The translations under genes were made by a program, and so were the position numbers. Of a stretch of 64,000 bases of DNA, positions 16,595 through 27,313 are shown one piece after another; the stretch's first letter is position 1; every line of letters starts with the position of its first letter. The stretch is from Planococcus circulans (lineage in GTDB: Bacteria; Bacillota; Bacilli; Bacillales_A; Planococcaceae), in contig NZ_JAIQCL010000004.1 of NCBI RefSeq assembly GCF_020023385.1, forward strand, positions 226,948 to 290,947, given 5' to 3'. The notes beneath the pieces are model-generated. The model was not told the DNA's origin. It did not search any database and saw only the letters and a list, made by a program, of their open reading frames with translations.

Positions 16595-17725
16595 TCACCC
16601 TCCTACGCATGCCAGACCCTGCTCTTGAATAGCACTCAGCGTCCCTTGGCCGATTCCTTTGATATCCAGCAATTCTTCGACACGCTCAAACGGACGCTGC
16701 TCGATGATTGCCTTAGCATAAGCTTCACCGATTCCTGAAATCTCCTGCAATTCCGCTGAGGAGGCTATATTTAAATCAATACACCGATTTTCTCCTTCAG
16801 TCGGCACACCTTCCTGTTGGGTCAATACGTTATAGGACGTGCCATCCGTTTTAACAACAATGGTGCCATTGACGTCTGTCCCATACACTTCAGCGCCTGC
16901 ATTTTCCGCAGCAGCAATCACTTCTGCATGCGGATGTCCGTACGAATTATCGGCTCCCGCACTGTAAATCGCCACTTCAGGCGTCACTGCTTTCAAAAAG
17001 GCAGGGCTTGTCGACGTATTGGAGCCGTGATGGCCTAAATGCAGAATTTCGGCATCTAAATCCATGCCGCTGTCGATCATTTCCTGTTCCTGCTTGACGC
17101 CCGCATCACCTGTGAAAACAAAACGAACATCACCGTAAGTCATCTTTAACGATACCGACTCTTCGTTTGCTGCACCGGTGATTTCGTCTGGATACAGCAC
17201 GTCAATTTGCATTGAACCCACATCAAAAGTGTCACCGCTTCTCGGTTCCACATACTCAGACCCGCTCGCTTCGATGGCTTGAAGCACATTGAGGAATGTA
17301 TTGGAGCTGCTTGTGTTGCCGGACATCCATACTTCCCCAACCTCGAATTCACCAATTACCTGTGCCAGCTGCCCGATATGGTCGGCATCCGGATGAGTTC
17401 CGATGACGATATCGATATCGTTGATTTCCTGCTGCTTCAAGTAATCCACGGCTTCTGTCGAATTCCAGTTGCCGGCGTCGATCAGCATTGCAAACCCGTC
17501 GAATTCAAGCAATGTGGAATCCCCTTGTCCGACATCGATATAATGTACCGTCAATCCATCCAATGCCGCTTCCTCTCCAACAGGTTCCTCAGGTTCTGGT
17601 TGTTCAATTTCCTGATCTGTTTCGTTGTCATTGCGTTGTTCCACCGGTTGCTCGACTGATTCTGTACAAGCTGCCAGCAAGATGAAAATCACAACTGCCC
17701 ATAAGGCCCATATAATCTTTTTCAA
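16595..17725 (-). CDS. ComEC/Rec2-like MBL-fold lipoprotein with HhH domain
   Basis: A 376-residue secreted protein in three parts. A lipoprotein signal ends in LLAAC (Cys20). An acidic linker follows (residues about 25-55). Then comes a metallo-beta-lactamase domain with HYIDVGQGDS and the metal motif THPDADH (111-116), FTGDAG and HLGHHGSN, as in the nuclease domain of ComEC. The C-terminus (about 310-375) is a ComEA-like helix-hairpin-helix region with LQEISGIGEAYAKAIIE and DIKGIGQGTLSAI. TTG start with GAGGAG eight bases upstream. A surface-bound nuclease acting on external DNA is likely but unproven. Confidence 0.9.
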   Translation of the reverse strand: MKKIIWALWAVVIFILLAACTESVEQPVEQRNDNETDQEIEQPEPEEPVGEEAALDGLTVHYIDVGQGDSTLLEFDGFAMLIDAGNWNSTEAVDYLKQQEINDIDIVIGTHPDADHIGQLAQVIGEFEVGEVWMSGNTSSSNTFLNVLQAIEASGSEYVEPRSGDTFDVGSMQIDVLYPDEITGAANEESVSLKMTYGDVRFVFTGDAGVKQEQEMIDSGMDLDAEILHLGHHGSNTSTSPAFLKAVTPEVAIYSAGADNSYGHPHAEVIAAAENAGAEVYGTDVNGTIVVKTDGTSYNVLTQQEGVPTEGENRCIDLNIASSAELQEISGIGEAYAKAIIEQRPFERVEELLDIKGIGQGTLSAIQEQGLACVGG

Positions 17726-17776
17726 AAACTCACTCCTCTTTCTCCAGTGAATTTTACCATATACAATAGAGAAATA

Positions 17777-17813
17777 AAAAAGCAGGCCAAGAAAAGTTCC
17801 TGGTCCTGCTTAC
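17777..17813 (-). terminator. Terminator of the glycogen operon
   Basis: On the minus strand AAGCAGGACCA / TGGCCTGCTT forms a stem followed by a T-run, just after the stop of the last operon gene (SDR). Confidence 0.85.
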
Positions 17814-17819
17814 CTTGCT

Positions 17820-18629
17820 TCACGTAGACATATAGTCCCCGCCGTTCATATGGAGGAACTGGCCCGTCATATATGAATTTTGCGGATCGGCCAAAAATAC
17901 ATAGGCTTTAACCAACTCATACGGCTGACCCGGGCGCCCGGCCGGCACATCTTCACCAAAGTCGTCGCCGACATCGGGATATAAATCACCGAAGGTTTTG
18001 GTGATCAACGGAGTCCAGATCGGTCCTGGAGCAATGCCGTTCACGGCAATTTCCTCACGCACTAAGCGCCGGGCCAATGACCTGGTCATTGCCACCATCG
18101 CCCCATTGGCTCCTGCATAGTCGATGAGATCGGAATGACCGCGGTAAGCGTTGATGGAGGCGGTATTAATGATGCGTGACCCTTTCTTTAAATGCGGCAA
18201 TGCCGCCCTCGTCAAATAGAACATGGCGAATGCCTTGATTTCAAAGGTTTTCAGCATCTGTTCATCCGTGATATCCAAGGGTGAAGTCTGGGGATATTGA
18301 TAGCCCGCATTATTAACCAGAATATCTACTTGGCCAAACTCGGTTAAGGTGAATTGGACCAACTGGTCACAGTTCGCCGATTTCCCTAAATCACCACTCA
18401 ACGCCTTGGCTTTGCCGCCATAGCTTTCAATCAGTTCAATGGTTTTTTGGGCTCCTTCATCGTCACCGAGGTAGCCGACCACTACTTTTGCCCCTTCCTT
18501 GGCGTATGCGATTGCGACGGCTTGGCCGATGCCGCTGCTGGCACCTGTGACAATCGCTACCTTGCCTGCCAGCGCTCCACTGGCTTTATAATCCTTTAAA
18601 TCGGTGTTGTCGAATTCCTTATCCGCCAT
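17820..18629 (-). CDS. SDR-family oxidoreductase with Asn for the catalytic Lys
   Basis: A 269-residue short-chain dehydrogenase like the stress SDRs YdaD/YhdF, with an N-terminal extension. TGASSGIG (28-35) binds NAD(P), NNAG is at 106-109, Ser158 lies in NTASINAYRG and Tyr171 in DYAGANGAM. The position four residues after Tyr171 is Asn175 (codon AAT), where the family has Lys in YxxxK. All else looks intact, so either the enzyme is impaired or works in another way. It starts 19 bp after the glgP stop and shares the operon terminator, so is the sixth gene of the glg transcript. Confidence 0.9.
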   Translation of the reverse strand: MADKEFDNTDLKDYKASGALAGKVAIVTGASSGIGQAVAIAYAKEGAKVVVGYLGDDEGAQKTIELIESYGGKAKALSGDLGKSANCDQLVQFTLTEFGQVDILVNNAGYQYPQTSPLDITDEQMLKTFEIKAFAMFYLTRAALPHLKKGSRIINTASINAYRGHSDLIDYAGANGAMVAMTRSLARRLVREEIAVNGIAPGPIWTPLITKTFGDLYPDVGDDFGEDVPAGRPGQPYELVKAYVFLADPQNSYMTGQFLHMNGGDYMST

Positions 18630-18648
18630 GTTCCCACCCTTTCAGCTT

Positions 18649-21036
18649 CTAATGTACACTTGGAATCTTCGTTAAATGCCAAACATCATCTGAATATTGC
18701 TGGATGGTACGGTCACTGGAGAAAATGCCGGAAGCTGCGATGTTTTTGACACACATTTCCGCCCATTTCTCCGGTTGTACATAAGCATCCAGAATTTGTT
18801 CATGCGCTTTGGAGTAGCTGCGAATATCCTTCAGCACAAAGTAAGGATCACGATCTTCCAGCAGCTGATCAACAATAAAGTCGACATTCGTTTTACCTTC
18901 TGTCCATTCCCCTTTGACCAGTTCTTCCATCAACTGTGCAAGTTCCGGATCCGTTTCAATTATTTCTTGTGGATTGTAGGACTGTTCCTTCTCATGCTGC
19001 ATCACCTGTTCAGCACGCATACCGAAAACAAATGCATTTTCTTGTCCTGCTTGCTCAAATATTTCGACATTTGCGCCATCAAAAGTGCCGATCGTCAATG
19101 CACCATTCATCATCAATTTCATATTCCCAGTTCCGGAAGCTTCTTTAGAGGCTGTCGAAATCTGTTCACTGACATCTGCAGCTGGAATCAGGTATTCTGC
19201 TTGGGTAACATTATAATTTTCTACAAAAACAACATGGAGATGCTTTCTGACCAATGGGTCACTGTTCACTTTCGCTGCCACTGTATTGATCATTTTGATG
19301 ACTTGTTTCGCAAAATGGTAACTTGGTGCTGCTTTCCCTCCAAAAAAGAAGGTTCGCGGATATGGCCGATATGTTGCATCCCGCTTAATCCGATCGTAGA
19401 GCATCTGGATATGCAGGATATTCATCAATTGGCGTTTATAGCCATGGAACCGCTTGATGTGAATATCGAATATGGAATCGGGATCCACAATAATATTCTG
19501 GTTTCGTTGAAGGTGGTGAATCAACTGCTCTTTTTTCAAGCTTTTGATCGCCTGGAAGTCTTGAAGAAATGAATGATTTTGAGCGAAATAATGCAATTCG
19601 CTTAACCGCTCAGGTTCTCTGATCCACTGCGGCCCAATCGTTTCCGTAATCAACCCGGACAACTCCCGGTTAGCTTTGATCAACCACCGGCGATGCGTAA
19701 TGCCATTGGTTTTGTTATGGAATTTATCGGGGAATTGTTCATTTAGTTCTTTCATCTCACGCTTCTTCAAAATCTCCGTATGCAGTTTTGCTACCCCATT
19801 CACTTTATAGCTGCCCACTACCGCCAACACCGCCATCTTTATGACACCATTTTCGATAATGGATAATTTGTGGAGGGCTTCCTCGTCTACAGCTTGCTGC
19901 TGCAGACTTTCTTTAAAGCGCCGGTCGATTTCTTCAATGACCATATAAATTCTTGGAAGCAAGGATTGGATCAACCGACTGTCCCATTTCTCCATCGCTT
20001 CTTCCAAAATCGTATGATTTGTATAGGAAATAGTGCGGGTTGTAATATCCCAAGCTTCGTCCCAACTCAAGGCATATTCATCTACCAAGAGGCGCATCAA
20101 TTCAGGAACCGCCAGAGCCGGGTGCGTATCGTTGATTTGGATGGCAACATTCTCTGGAAGTGCCTCTATATCAAAACTGCGGTTGTTTAAAATGGTTTGA
20201 AGTGACGCGCTGCACAGGAAATACTGCTGTTTCAGGCGGAGGATTTTTCCGGCATCGAGTGAATCATCAGGGTAAAGCCGATCCGTGATTTTAGCGGTCT
20301 CGTGTTCATAGACTGCATAATCTTTATCACCCGGAAATGGGCGGTCTGAAACTTCCGCCTGCCATAACCGAAGCGTATTGACAGTACCGCCATTTGCTCC
20401 GACCACTGGCATGTCATAAGGCACGGCTTTGACCCACTCTGAATTTTCCACTCTAATCTTAAGCCCATCCAATCCCATGACCAATTGGACTTCTCCATAA
20501 TAAGGGATGTCCACCGCCAATTCTTCGCGGCGAATGTCTACATTATTTTCTTCCTGTATCCATTGAGTAGGCTGCTCGGTCTGGTAGCCGTTAACAAAAT
20601 GCTGGGTGAATAGGCCACCTTTATAGCGCAGCCCAAACCCATGTCCAGGCAATTCAAGGGAAGCCAGCGAGTCCATAAAGCAGGCTGCCAATCTTCCAAG
20701 GCCGCCATTGCCAAGTCCAGGCTCTATTTCAAGCTCTTCTATCTCTGACAGTTGAAAGCCCAGCTCCTCCAACCCTTCCTTGACGAGTTCATAATGATCT
20801 AAATTGATCAGATTTTGTCCCAGGACCCGTCCAATCAGAAATTCAATAGAGAAATAATATAATTGCTTTTCATTATTTTCTTTATACAATTGATTGGTCC
20901 GATTCCAACGATCCTGTATCCATTCGTTCGTCATTTCCCAAAGTGTCTCATAAGCAAGTTCTGGCGTTTTTTCAATTCTCTTGTGTTCCATACGAGTGAC
21001 AAAGCTTTTTTTGAACTCTTCTTTGGAAGAAAACAT
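18649..21036 (-). CDS. glgP: Glycogen phosphorylase
   Basis: A 795-residue GT35 phosphorylase that releases glucose-1-phosphate from glycogen. N-terminal blocks are YYFSIEFLIGRVLGQNL and EPGLGNGGLGRLAACFMDSL. The pyridoxal-phosphate lysine lies in EASGTGNMKLMMNGALTIGT. The ATG at 21036 is preferred over the GTG at 21045 because AAAGGGG is too near the latter. Length is typical of bacterial GlgP (about 800). It follows glgA by 15 bp. Together with the synthetic genes it allows both storage and use of glycogen. Confidence 0.97.
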   Translation of the reverse strand: MFSSKEEFKKSFVTRMEHKRIEKTPELAYETLWEMTNEWIQDRWNRTNQLYKENNEKQLYYFSIEFLIGRVLGQNLINLDHYELVKEGLEELGFQLSEIEELEIEPGLGNGGLGRLAACFMDSLASLELPGHGFGLRYKGGLFTQHFVNGYQTEQPTQWIQEENNVDIRREELAVDIPYYGEVQLVMGLDGLKIRVENSEWVKAVPYDMPVVGANGGTVNTLRLWQAEVSDRPFPGDKDYAVYEHETAKITDRLYPDDSLDAGKILRLKQQYFLCSASLQTILNNRSFDIEALPENVAIQINDTHPALAVPELMRLLVDEYALSWDEAWDITTRTISYTNHTILEEAMEKWDSRLIQSLLPRIYMVIEEIDRRFKESLQQQAVDEEALHKLSIIENGVIKMAVLAVVGSYKVNGVAKLHTEILKKREMKELNEQFPDKFHNKTNGITHRRWLIKANRELSGLITETIGPQWIREPERLSELHYFAQNHSFLQDFQAIKSLKKEQLIHHLQRNQNIIVDPDSIFDIHIKRFHGYKRQLMNILHIQMLYDRIKRDATYRPYPRTFFFGGKAAPSYHFAKQVIKMINTVAAKVNSDPLVRKHLHVVFVENYNVTQAEYLIPAADVSEQISTASKEASGTGNMKLMMNGALTIGTFDGANVEIFEQAGQENAFVFGMRAEQVMQHEKEQSYNPQEIIETDPELAQLMEELVKGEWTEGKTNVDFIVDQLLEDRDPYFVLKDIRSYSKAHEQILDAYVQPEKWAEMCVKNIAASGIFSSDRTIQQYSDDVWHLTKIPSVH

Positions 21037-21051
21037 AATTGGCACGCCCCT

Positions 21052-22479
21052 TTAAATTATCCTTTCATAGAGTTTAGCGTATTCTGCCGCAGAGCGCGAC
21101 CAGGAATAATCACCTTTCATCCCATTTTTTTTGATGGCCTCCCAATGTTCCGGCTGCTGATAAAAAGTCAGGCATCGGCTAAGGGCGAGGTCGAATGGCT
21201 TGTCCTGTGAAAAATCGCTTAAAAACCCATTGCCGGTCTTCAGGTTTTCATCGTATTCCACTACAGTGTCTTTCAAACCACCTGTTTTATTGGCTACAGG
21301 AACTGTTCCATACCGCATCGAGATCAATTGGCTCAATCCACAAGGCTCAAAATGCGAAGGCATCAGAAAGATGTCAGCACCCGCATACAATAGATGGGCG
21401 AACGCTTCGTCAAAGCCGACATGGACGTAGACCTTATCCGGAAAATTGGCTGCCAGTTCGTGGAAAAACTGTTCGTACTGCTCTTCGCCAGAACCCAGCA
21501 ATACAAACTGGACATCTTCTTTTTCCAGCAAGGCAGGAAGCACCTGTTGCAGCACATCAATTCCTTTTTGTCCTGCCAACCTGGAAATCATTGTCATCAA
21601 TGGCACGTCTCCACGTTCCGGAAGAGCCGCCTTCAGCTGAATTGCCCGTTTATTGGCTTGTTTCCCTTCCAGATTCATCGCATCAAATTGCCGTTCAATG
21701 GCTTGATCGGCTGCGGGATTATAGACATCTGTATCGATTCCATTTAAAATACCGACCAGATCCTGTTCTTTCTTCTGCAGAAAACCATTCAGCTTCTCAC
21801 CATAAAAATCCGTCAAGATTTCATCTCGATAGGTAGGGCTGACAGTGGTCACTTTGTCCACATAGGAAATACCTGTCTTTAACGCATTGAAGTCGCCATT
21901 CCATTCCACAACACCATCATCGTAATAACGTTCATCCATTTCGAAGTTTTCTAAAAATATCTCTTTGGCAAACTTCCCTTGAAATTGCAGATTATGAATC
22001 GTCAAAACGGTTTTTATCGCTTGAATCGACGCATATCGATCGTCTTCCTTCAATAGAAATGGAACCATGGCAGTATGCCAGTCATGAACATGAATCAGGT
22101 CAGGCTGCTGTTCCTGCCGCTGAATAATCTCCAGCACCGCCCGGTTGAAAAAAGCATATCGTTCCGCATCATCTTGCTGGCCGTAAATCTTGTCTCTTTT
22201 GAAATAGCTGTCGTTTTCCACAAATAAAAATTTCACACCGGCATGAGCGTATTCATAGACGCCAAATGTTGATTGCTGGCCTTTAAAATCAAACTCGATC
22301 GTTTCTTGCAGATGGAATTCAGATGTGTGTTCTTCTGAAATCAAACTATACTTCGGAACGATGACGTTGATTTCATGGCCTAATCTGCTGAGTTCTTTCG
22401 GTAATGCCCCCATCACATCAGCCAGTCCTCCGGCTTTTGCAAATGGTGCACATTCTGCTGCTGCCATTATGATTTTCAT
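21052..22479 (-). CDS. glgA: Glycogen synthase (ADP-glucose)
   Basis: A 475-residue GT5 glycosyltransferase that adds glucose from ADP-glucose to the chain end. The N-terminal ADP-glucose-binding motif is AKAGGLADVMG (KxGGL), with a second lobe having SRLAGQKGIDVL, LLGSGEEQYEQFF, and the acceptor/nucleotide site MPSHFEPCGLSQLISMRYG with KTGGLKDTV. Start ATG overlaps the glgD stop as ATGA, so the two are translationally coupled. Confidence 0.97.
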   Translation of the reverse strand: MKIIMAAAECAPFAKAGGLADVMGALPKELSRLGHEINVIVPKYSLISEEHTSEFHLQETIEFDFKGQQSTFGVYEYAHAGVKFLFVENDSYFKRDKIYGQQDDAERYAFFNRAVLEIIQRQEQQPDLIHVHDWHTAMVPFLLKEDDRYASIQAIKTVLTIHNLQFQGKFAKEIFLENFEMDERYYDDGVVEWNGDFNALKTGISYVDKVTTVSPTYRDEILTDFYGEKLNGFLQKKEQDLVGILNGIDTDVYNPAADQAIERQFDAMNLEGKQANKRAIQLKAALPERGDVPLMTMISRLAGQKGIDVLQQVLPALLEKEDVQFVLLGSGEEQYEQFFHELAANFPDKVYVHVGFDEAFAHLLYAGADIFLMPSHFEPCGLSQLISMRYGTVPVANKTGGLKDTVVEYDENLKTGNGFLSDFSQDKPFDLALSRCLTFYQQPEHWEAIKKNGMKGDYSWSRSAAEYAKLYERII

Positions 22480-23498
22480 CGCATATCCTCCTTAGTGACC
22501 TTCTCCCCTTTGCGTAAAACGATCGGTTGTTCAGCTGTTCCGTGTAAAACCACCCCTTCACCGATATAGACATCTTTATCCGCAATCACATAAGACAGAT
22601 CACAATTTTCTTCAATCACGCATTTTTGCATAATAATGCATTTCTCTAAACGTGCATTTTTCTTAATGTTGACTGCCCGGCTGATGATGCTGTCACTCAC
22701 TTCCCCCATGATGGTGCTGCCGTTGGCAATCAGAGCCCGTTTGACACTTGATCCTGTAACATATCGCGTTGGAGGTTCATCTTTCACTTTTGTATAAATA
22801 GGCCGGCCAGGGAGGAACAGCTGTTTTCTATTTTCTTCATCCAGCAATCCCATCGAGGCCTGGAAATAGCTTTGAACGGAATCGATAATGGCAAAGTAAC
22901 CTTTGTATTCATACTGATTGAATGTATAGGGGCTCTTCTTCAAATTGACTACATCTTCCACACTTACCACGTTTTTGTCACGGTGAGTCTGAATCAATTC
23001 GACTAGGAGGTCTTTGGATAAAATATAATTCTTCAAGGAAACCCCTTCACTCACAGCTTCTGTGATGTCTGCACCTGATTCGATGTGATGATTCAGCATC
23101 TCTCTGAAATCCAATTGGTTGACGACGAAGCCGTTGGTGACGATGGCATAAGGTTGTATGCTTTTTGTGAAAAATTGCATATGCTCTTCCAATCCCGCAA
23201 ACGCGCCTACCGTGGATAAGCCTCCATCCCGCTGTGTGATCGGAAGGAAAAACAATCCATTTTTTCTTCTGTCCAAATCCCAGCTCTTGCCGACTCCAAT
23301 ATGATCCAACAGAGAAGCAAATGGAGAAGAAGGAAATACGCCAACCGTATTTACACCGGAATTGACAAGATTTGATAAAGGAAAATCGATCAGCCGGTAG
23401 CGTCCGGCAAAAGGTACAGATGAAATGGCCCGCTGGATCGTTAAATCCTGCAGCCCTTCTTTTTTAACAGATGTGTCGACTACAGCCAATAAGTTCAT
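22476..23498 (-). CDS. glgD: GlgC-like regulatory subunit of ADP-glucose pyrophosphorylase
   Basis: A 340-residue paralogue of GlgC. In Bacillota GlgD forms a heterotetramer with GlgC and tunes its activity. The usual GGxGxRL pyrophosphorylase loop is replaced by [17 protein letters not shown], so it is not catalytic by itself, while the [20 protein letters not shown] block is kept. The C-terminal left-handed beta-helix repeats are present ([20 protein letters not shown]). The start at 23498 overlaps the glgC stop as ATGA, with GGAAGGAG upstream; the ATG at 23519 has no ribosome site. Confidence 0.93.
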   Translation of the reverse strand: MNLLAVVDTSVKKEGLQDLTIQRAISSVPFAGRYRLIDFPLSNLVNSGVNTVGVFPSSPFASLLDHIGVGKSWDLDRRKNGLFFLPITQRDGGLSTVGAFAGLEEHMQFFTKSIQPYAIVTNGFVVNQLDFREMLNHHIESGADITEAVSEGVSLKNYILSKDLLVELIQTHRDKNVVSVEDVVNLKKSPYTFNQYEYKGYFAIIDSVQSYFQASMGLLDEENRKQLFLPGRPIYTKVKDEPPTRYVTGSSVKRALIANGSTIMGEVSDSIISRAVNIKKNARLEKCIIMQKCVIEENCDLSYVIADKDVYIGEGVVLHGTAEQPIVLRKGEKVTKEDMR

Positions 23499-24643
23499 TT
23501 TCCGACACGCTCCTTCCATTCATCCAATTGCTCTTGGGTCAATAAGATCACTTCATCCTGTTGGCCAGGAATTTCAAATCCTTCCGGCACGTCTAATCTT
23601 GGCGGTACAACAGCCCGATGAAGCTTGGCACCTTTGCGGATCTTCGCACCGCTCATGACCACACATTCCGACACCGAGGCCTCTTCTTCAATCGTTACGT
23701 TTTGAAAGATTACGGACTTGAAAACCTTACCGGAAATTACACAGCCTTCATTTACCATGGAAGCTTGAACATCGCCGGTTTCGTTGATGACCTGTGGAGG
23801 CAGCTGTGGATTTGAAGAGAAGATCCGCCAACCCGGATCATGCAGGTTCAGGCCGGAATTCAAATCAAGCAGATCCATATTGGCTTCCCAGAGGCTTTCA
23901 ACGGTTCCAACATCTTTCCAATAGCCTTTAAACGGATAGGCGACCATTTTTTCGCCCTTCTCCAGCATGGCTGGCAGAATGTCTTTCCCAAAGTCATGGG
24001 AGGAAGCCTCATTTACGTTATCCGTCTCCAAATACTCTTTTAACTTCTCCCATTTGAAGACATATACCCCCATAGACGCTAGATTGCTTTTCGGCTTTTC
24101 CGGTTTTTCGTCAAATTCCATGACGTCCATACTGTCGTTGACGTTAACGACTCCAAATCGGCTGGCATCTTCCCAAGGAACTTCCAGGACGGAAATCGTT
24201 ACGTCTGCCTCATGTTCTTTGTGGTAGTCCACCAATGCCTCATAATCCATTTTATAAATATGGTCTCCCGATAAAATCAGCACATAGGCCGGGTCACAGG
24301 ACTTCAGGAAACTGATGTTCTGATAAATTGCGCTGGCTGTCCCCGCGTACCATTTGATGCCATCTATTTCTGCATACGGCGGAAGCATGGTCACTCCGCC
24401 ATTGCGGCGATCCAAATCCCACGGTGTTCCCAACCCGATATATTGATGCAAAACATGCGGCTGATACTGCGTCAAAACCCCGACGGTTTCAATTCCTGAA
24501 TTGGTACAATTGGACAACGGGAAATCGATGATCCGATATTTCCCGCCAAACGGCAGCGCTGGCTTTGCTATCGTATACGTCAGTGATTTCAACCGGCTTC
24601 CCTGTCCGCCGGCCAACAGCATTGCGATTACTTTATCGTTCAT
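23495..24643 (-). CDS. glgC: ADP-glucose pyrophosphorylase, catalytic subunit
   Basis: A 382-residue nucleotidyl transferase making ADP-glucose from glucose-1-phosphate and ATP, the committed step of glycogen synthesis. It has the intact loop [47 protein letters not shown] with the metal Asp, and the C-terminal beta-helix. The start at 24643 lies inside the glgB 3' end (11-bp overlap), preceded by GGAG; an in-frame start 36 bp further upstream is less likely. Confidence 0.97.
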   Translation of the reverse strand: MNDKVIAMLLAGGQGSRLKSLTYTIAKPALPFGGKYRIIDFPLSNCTNSGIETVGVLTQYQPHVLHQYIGLGTPWDLDRRNGGVTMLPPYAEIDGIKWYAGTASAIYQNISFLKSCDPAYVLILSGDHIYKMDYEALVDYHKEHEADVTISVLEVPWEDASRFGVVNVNDSMDVMEFDEKPEKPKSNLASMGVYVFKWEKLKEYLETDNVNEASSHDFGKDILPAMLEKGEKMVAYPFKGYWKDVGTVESLWEANMDLLDLNSGLNLHDPGWRIFSSNPQLPPQVINETGDVQASMVNEGCVISGKVFKSVIFQNVTIEEEASVSECVVMSGAKIRKGAKLHRAVVPPRLDVPEGFEIPGQQDEVILLTQEQLDEWKERVGK

Positions 24644-26501
24644 TTGGCTCCACTCCCATCCTTTTTTGTTTCCACACATTCATCGTAAATGCAGGCAAAT
24701 CCAATACTACGGAATAGGGCAAGTCATCATATGGATCATCTGCCGCTCCGACAACAGCTTCCGGGTAGTCATTTCCTGTCGTAAAGATTTTTTCGTACTC
24801 CGTGCTTTTCGGGACACCCAACTTAAAGTTTTCATAATGATTGTCCGAGAAGTTACAGACGATTATGCATTCGTCCTCCGGCATATATCCTCTCCGAATA
24901 AAGGCAGCTACGCTTTGCTCATGGTTATCCGCGTCAATCCAGGAAAAGCCGTCCGGATGATCATCCAATTCAAAAAACGCTTTTTCAGTTCTGTAGAAGG
25001 CCAGCAATTCTCTTGTGAAATCAGCCATTTTTTTATGCTCTTCCATTTCCAAAGAAAGCCAATCCAGTTCCGGTTTAAATTCCCATTCTTCGAAATGCCC
25101 AAACTCCTGACCCATGAACAGCAATTTCTTTCCCGGGTGGGCACTCCAGAAACCGAGCAGCAGCCTTAGTTGAAGAAATCGCTCATCCAACGTTCCCGGA
25201 AGCTTGTTCAACAAAGAACCTTGACCATTCACCACTTCATCATGGGAAAGCGCAAGAAGATAACGCTCTTCATACTGGTACATGAGGGAAAAGTTCATTT
25301 TCCGATGCACTTCAGAACGTTTATCAGGCTGCGTTTCCATGTAATCCAGCGTGTCGCGCATCCAACCAAAATTCCATTTGTAATGGAAACCGACTCCCCC
25401 CTCAGAAACCTCATGTGTCACTTTCGGATAATGCCAGGCATCTTCTGCAATTAATATTGTTTCCGGATAAAATTCCTTCAAACTATCTGTCAGCTTCTGA
25501 AGGAATTCAACACCTTCAACATTATGAGGGCGTTCTTCTCTGTTGGGGATGAACAGCAGACAGACCAGTGCATCCATCCGTATGCCATCGAATTTAAATT
25601 CATTCAGCCAATAGTGGGCACTTGATGTGAGAAAGCTGACAACCTCCCCTTTCTGGACATCGAAATTCAATGTGCCCCAATCCGGATTGGCGCGCCGTTC
25701 CAACCGCTCTTCCTCATATAAAGGCGTGCCATTGAATAGAGCCAGCGCATGTTCATCTACACAGAAATGGCCTGGAATCCAATCCAGAATCAACCCGACT
25801 TTATTTTCGGCACATTTGGCGATAAAGTATTTCAAATCATCAGCATTTCCATATCGGCTGGTCGGCGCAAAATATCCGGTTGTCTGATAGCCCCAGGACT
25901 CGTCCAAAGGATGCTCTGTAATGGGCAGGATTTCGATATGGGTAAAGCCCATATCCAAGATATAGGGGATCAGCTCCGAAGCCAATTCACGGTAATTCAA
26001 AAAACCACCTTGGGCATTACGCTTCCATGTCCCGATATGTAATTCGTAAATAGCCATCGGCTTTTCAAAATGATTTCTATTTTGAATTTTTTTGTGTTGC
26101 AACACAGTTTTTGACCAAGTGTGCTTAGCGGCTGCTGCCACAACCGATTTGGTTTTCGGCCTCATTTCACTCGCTTGTGCGTAAGGATCGGATTTCCTTA
26201 CTATTTGCCCATCCGAAGTTTCAATGATGTATTCATAAGAATATCCAATCAGTCTCCCAGGAATCTGTATATGCCAGATTGTCGGATCCAAGGGGTGCTG
26301 CTCCATTCCAAAGATTTCTTCCACGTCGCTTTCAGGATTTGAACAAGCTACGTTTACGCCAACTGCACCCGGAACCCATACAGTGAATCTTGTTTCATCT
26401 TCAGTGACATGCGCTCCAAAGTATAGATACGCATCTTTCATCAGTCCAGCATGGAAAGAATCCAGCTTTTCCTGCGTCAGAAGGCTTTGCAGATCATTCA
26501 T
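24633..26501 (-). CDS. glgB: 1,4-alpha-glucan branching enzyme
   Basis: A 622-residue GH13 enzyme that makes alpha-1,6 branches. Order of parts: N-terminal CBM48 domain ([17 protein letters not shown]), then the catalytic barrel with [29 protein letters not shown] (nucleophile Asp), [11 protein letters not shown] (acid/base Glu) and [12 protein letters not shown], then a C-terminal all-beta domain. First gene of the glgBCDAP-SDR operon. The ATG at 26501 has GGAGG seven bases upstream; the GTG at 26507 is too close to it. The 200 bp between it and the divergent Sco gene must hold both promoters, but no clear consensus was chosen. Confidence 0.97.
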   Translation of the reverse strand: MNDLQSLLTQEKLDSFHAGLMKDAYLYFGAHVTEDETRFTVWVPGAVGVNVACSNPESDVEEIFGMEQHPLDPTIWHIQIPGRLIGYSYEYIIETSDGQIVRKSDPYAQASEMRPKTKSVVAAAAKHTWSKTVLQHKKIQNRNHFEKPMAIYELHIGTWKRNAQGGFLNYRELASELIPYILDMGFTHIEILPITEHPLDESWGYQTTGYFAPTSRYGNADDLKYFIAKCAENKVGLILDWIPGHFCVDEHALALFNGTPLYEEERLERRANPDWGTLNFDVQKGEVVSFLTSSAHYWLNEFKFDGIRMDALVCLLFIPNREERPHNVEGVEFLQKLTDSLKEFYPETILIAEDAWHYPKVTHEVSEGGVGFHYKWNFGWMRDTLDYMETQPDKRSEVHRKMNFSLMYQYEERYLLALSHDEVVNGQGSLLNKLPGTLDERFLQLRLLLGFWSAHPGKKLLFMGQEFGHFEEWEFKPELDWLSLEMEEHKKMADFTRELLAFYRTEKAFFELDDHPDGFSWIDADNHEQSVAAFIRRGYMPEDECIIVCNFSDNHYENFKLGVPKSTEYEKIFTTGNDYPEAVVGAADDPYDDLPYSVVLDLPAFTMNVWKQKRMGVEPNER

Positions 26502-26710
26502 CTTCACACCTCCAAAATTTTAACAGTCCCGTGTCCCCTTTAATTCTACATAAGCCATGTAAATCCCTTGTTAAGAAAGTTAATTGTCCAAAAATTTAGT
26601 TAAATTAAGAATTTTTCGGTATTTCCGTTCGAAATGTCTACACATTTCTTTTTCTTTATACCCTTGTTTGGGGGAAGAATATCCACTACGCTTAGGAGGA
26701 TATCCGATTA

Positions 26711-27310
26711 TTGAAAGAGAGGCTGAAATTTTTGCGAAACTATAGAGGACTGTTACTGGCTGTTTTCTTCAGCATTTTTTTGGCTGCATGCAATCAGGGC
26801 ATTGAAGACCCCCTCAAATGGGAAATAGAGGATTTTACATTCACCAATCATAACAATGAAGATTTCGGCTTAGCCGATCTGGAAGGTGAAGTATGGTTAG
26901 CTGATTTTGTTTTTACTAATTGCACGACCGTCTGCCTGCCGATGATGGCGAATATGACAGATTTGCAGGCACAATTAAAACAGGAAGGCCTCGATGTTCA
27001 GATTGTTTCGTTCAGTGTGGATCCTGCATTTGATAAACCGGAAATCCTGAAATCCTATGCGGAAAATTACGGAGCTGATTTATCCAGTTGGAATCTGTTG
27101 ACGGGCTATACCCCACAGGAAATCGATGAATTTGCTATGGATAATTTCCAGACTTTAGCCCGGAAGCCTGAAAATGACGATCAAGTCATTCATGGGACTT
27201 CCTTTTATCTAGTTGACCAAGCTGGCGTCATCATGAAAGCCTATGACGGATTGAACCCCCCGGTCGAAGAAATTTTGGCAGATGCGGAAATCCTATTGAC
27301 GGAGGAATAA
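26711..27310 (+). CDS. SCO1/SenC-type copper chaperone lipoprotein
   Basis: A 199-residue lipoprotein (lipobox LAAC, Cys27) with a thioredoxin-like Sco domain. The copper ligands are visible as C71-T-T-V-C75 in FTNCTTVCLPMM and His161 in VIHGTSFYLVD. Such proteins deliver copper to the CuA site of cytochrome c oxidase at the outer face of the membrane (YpmQ in Bacillus). TTG start with AGGAGGA ten bases upstream. It is followed after 3 bp by a small membrane protein gene. Confidence 0.92.
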   Translation: MKERLKFLRNYRGLLLAVFFSIFLAACNQGIEDPLKWEIEDFTFTNHNNEDFGLADLEGEVWLADFVFTNCTTVCLPMMANMTDLQAQLKQEGLDVQIVSFSVDPAFDKPEILKSYAENYGADLSSWNLLTGYTPQEIDEFAMDNFQTLARKPENDDQVIHGTSFYLVDQAGVIMKAYDGLNPPVEEILADAEILLTEE

Positions 27311-27313
27311 GAC

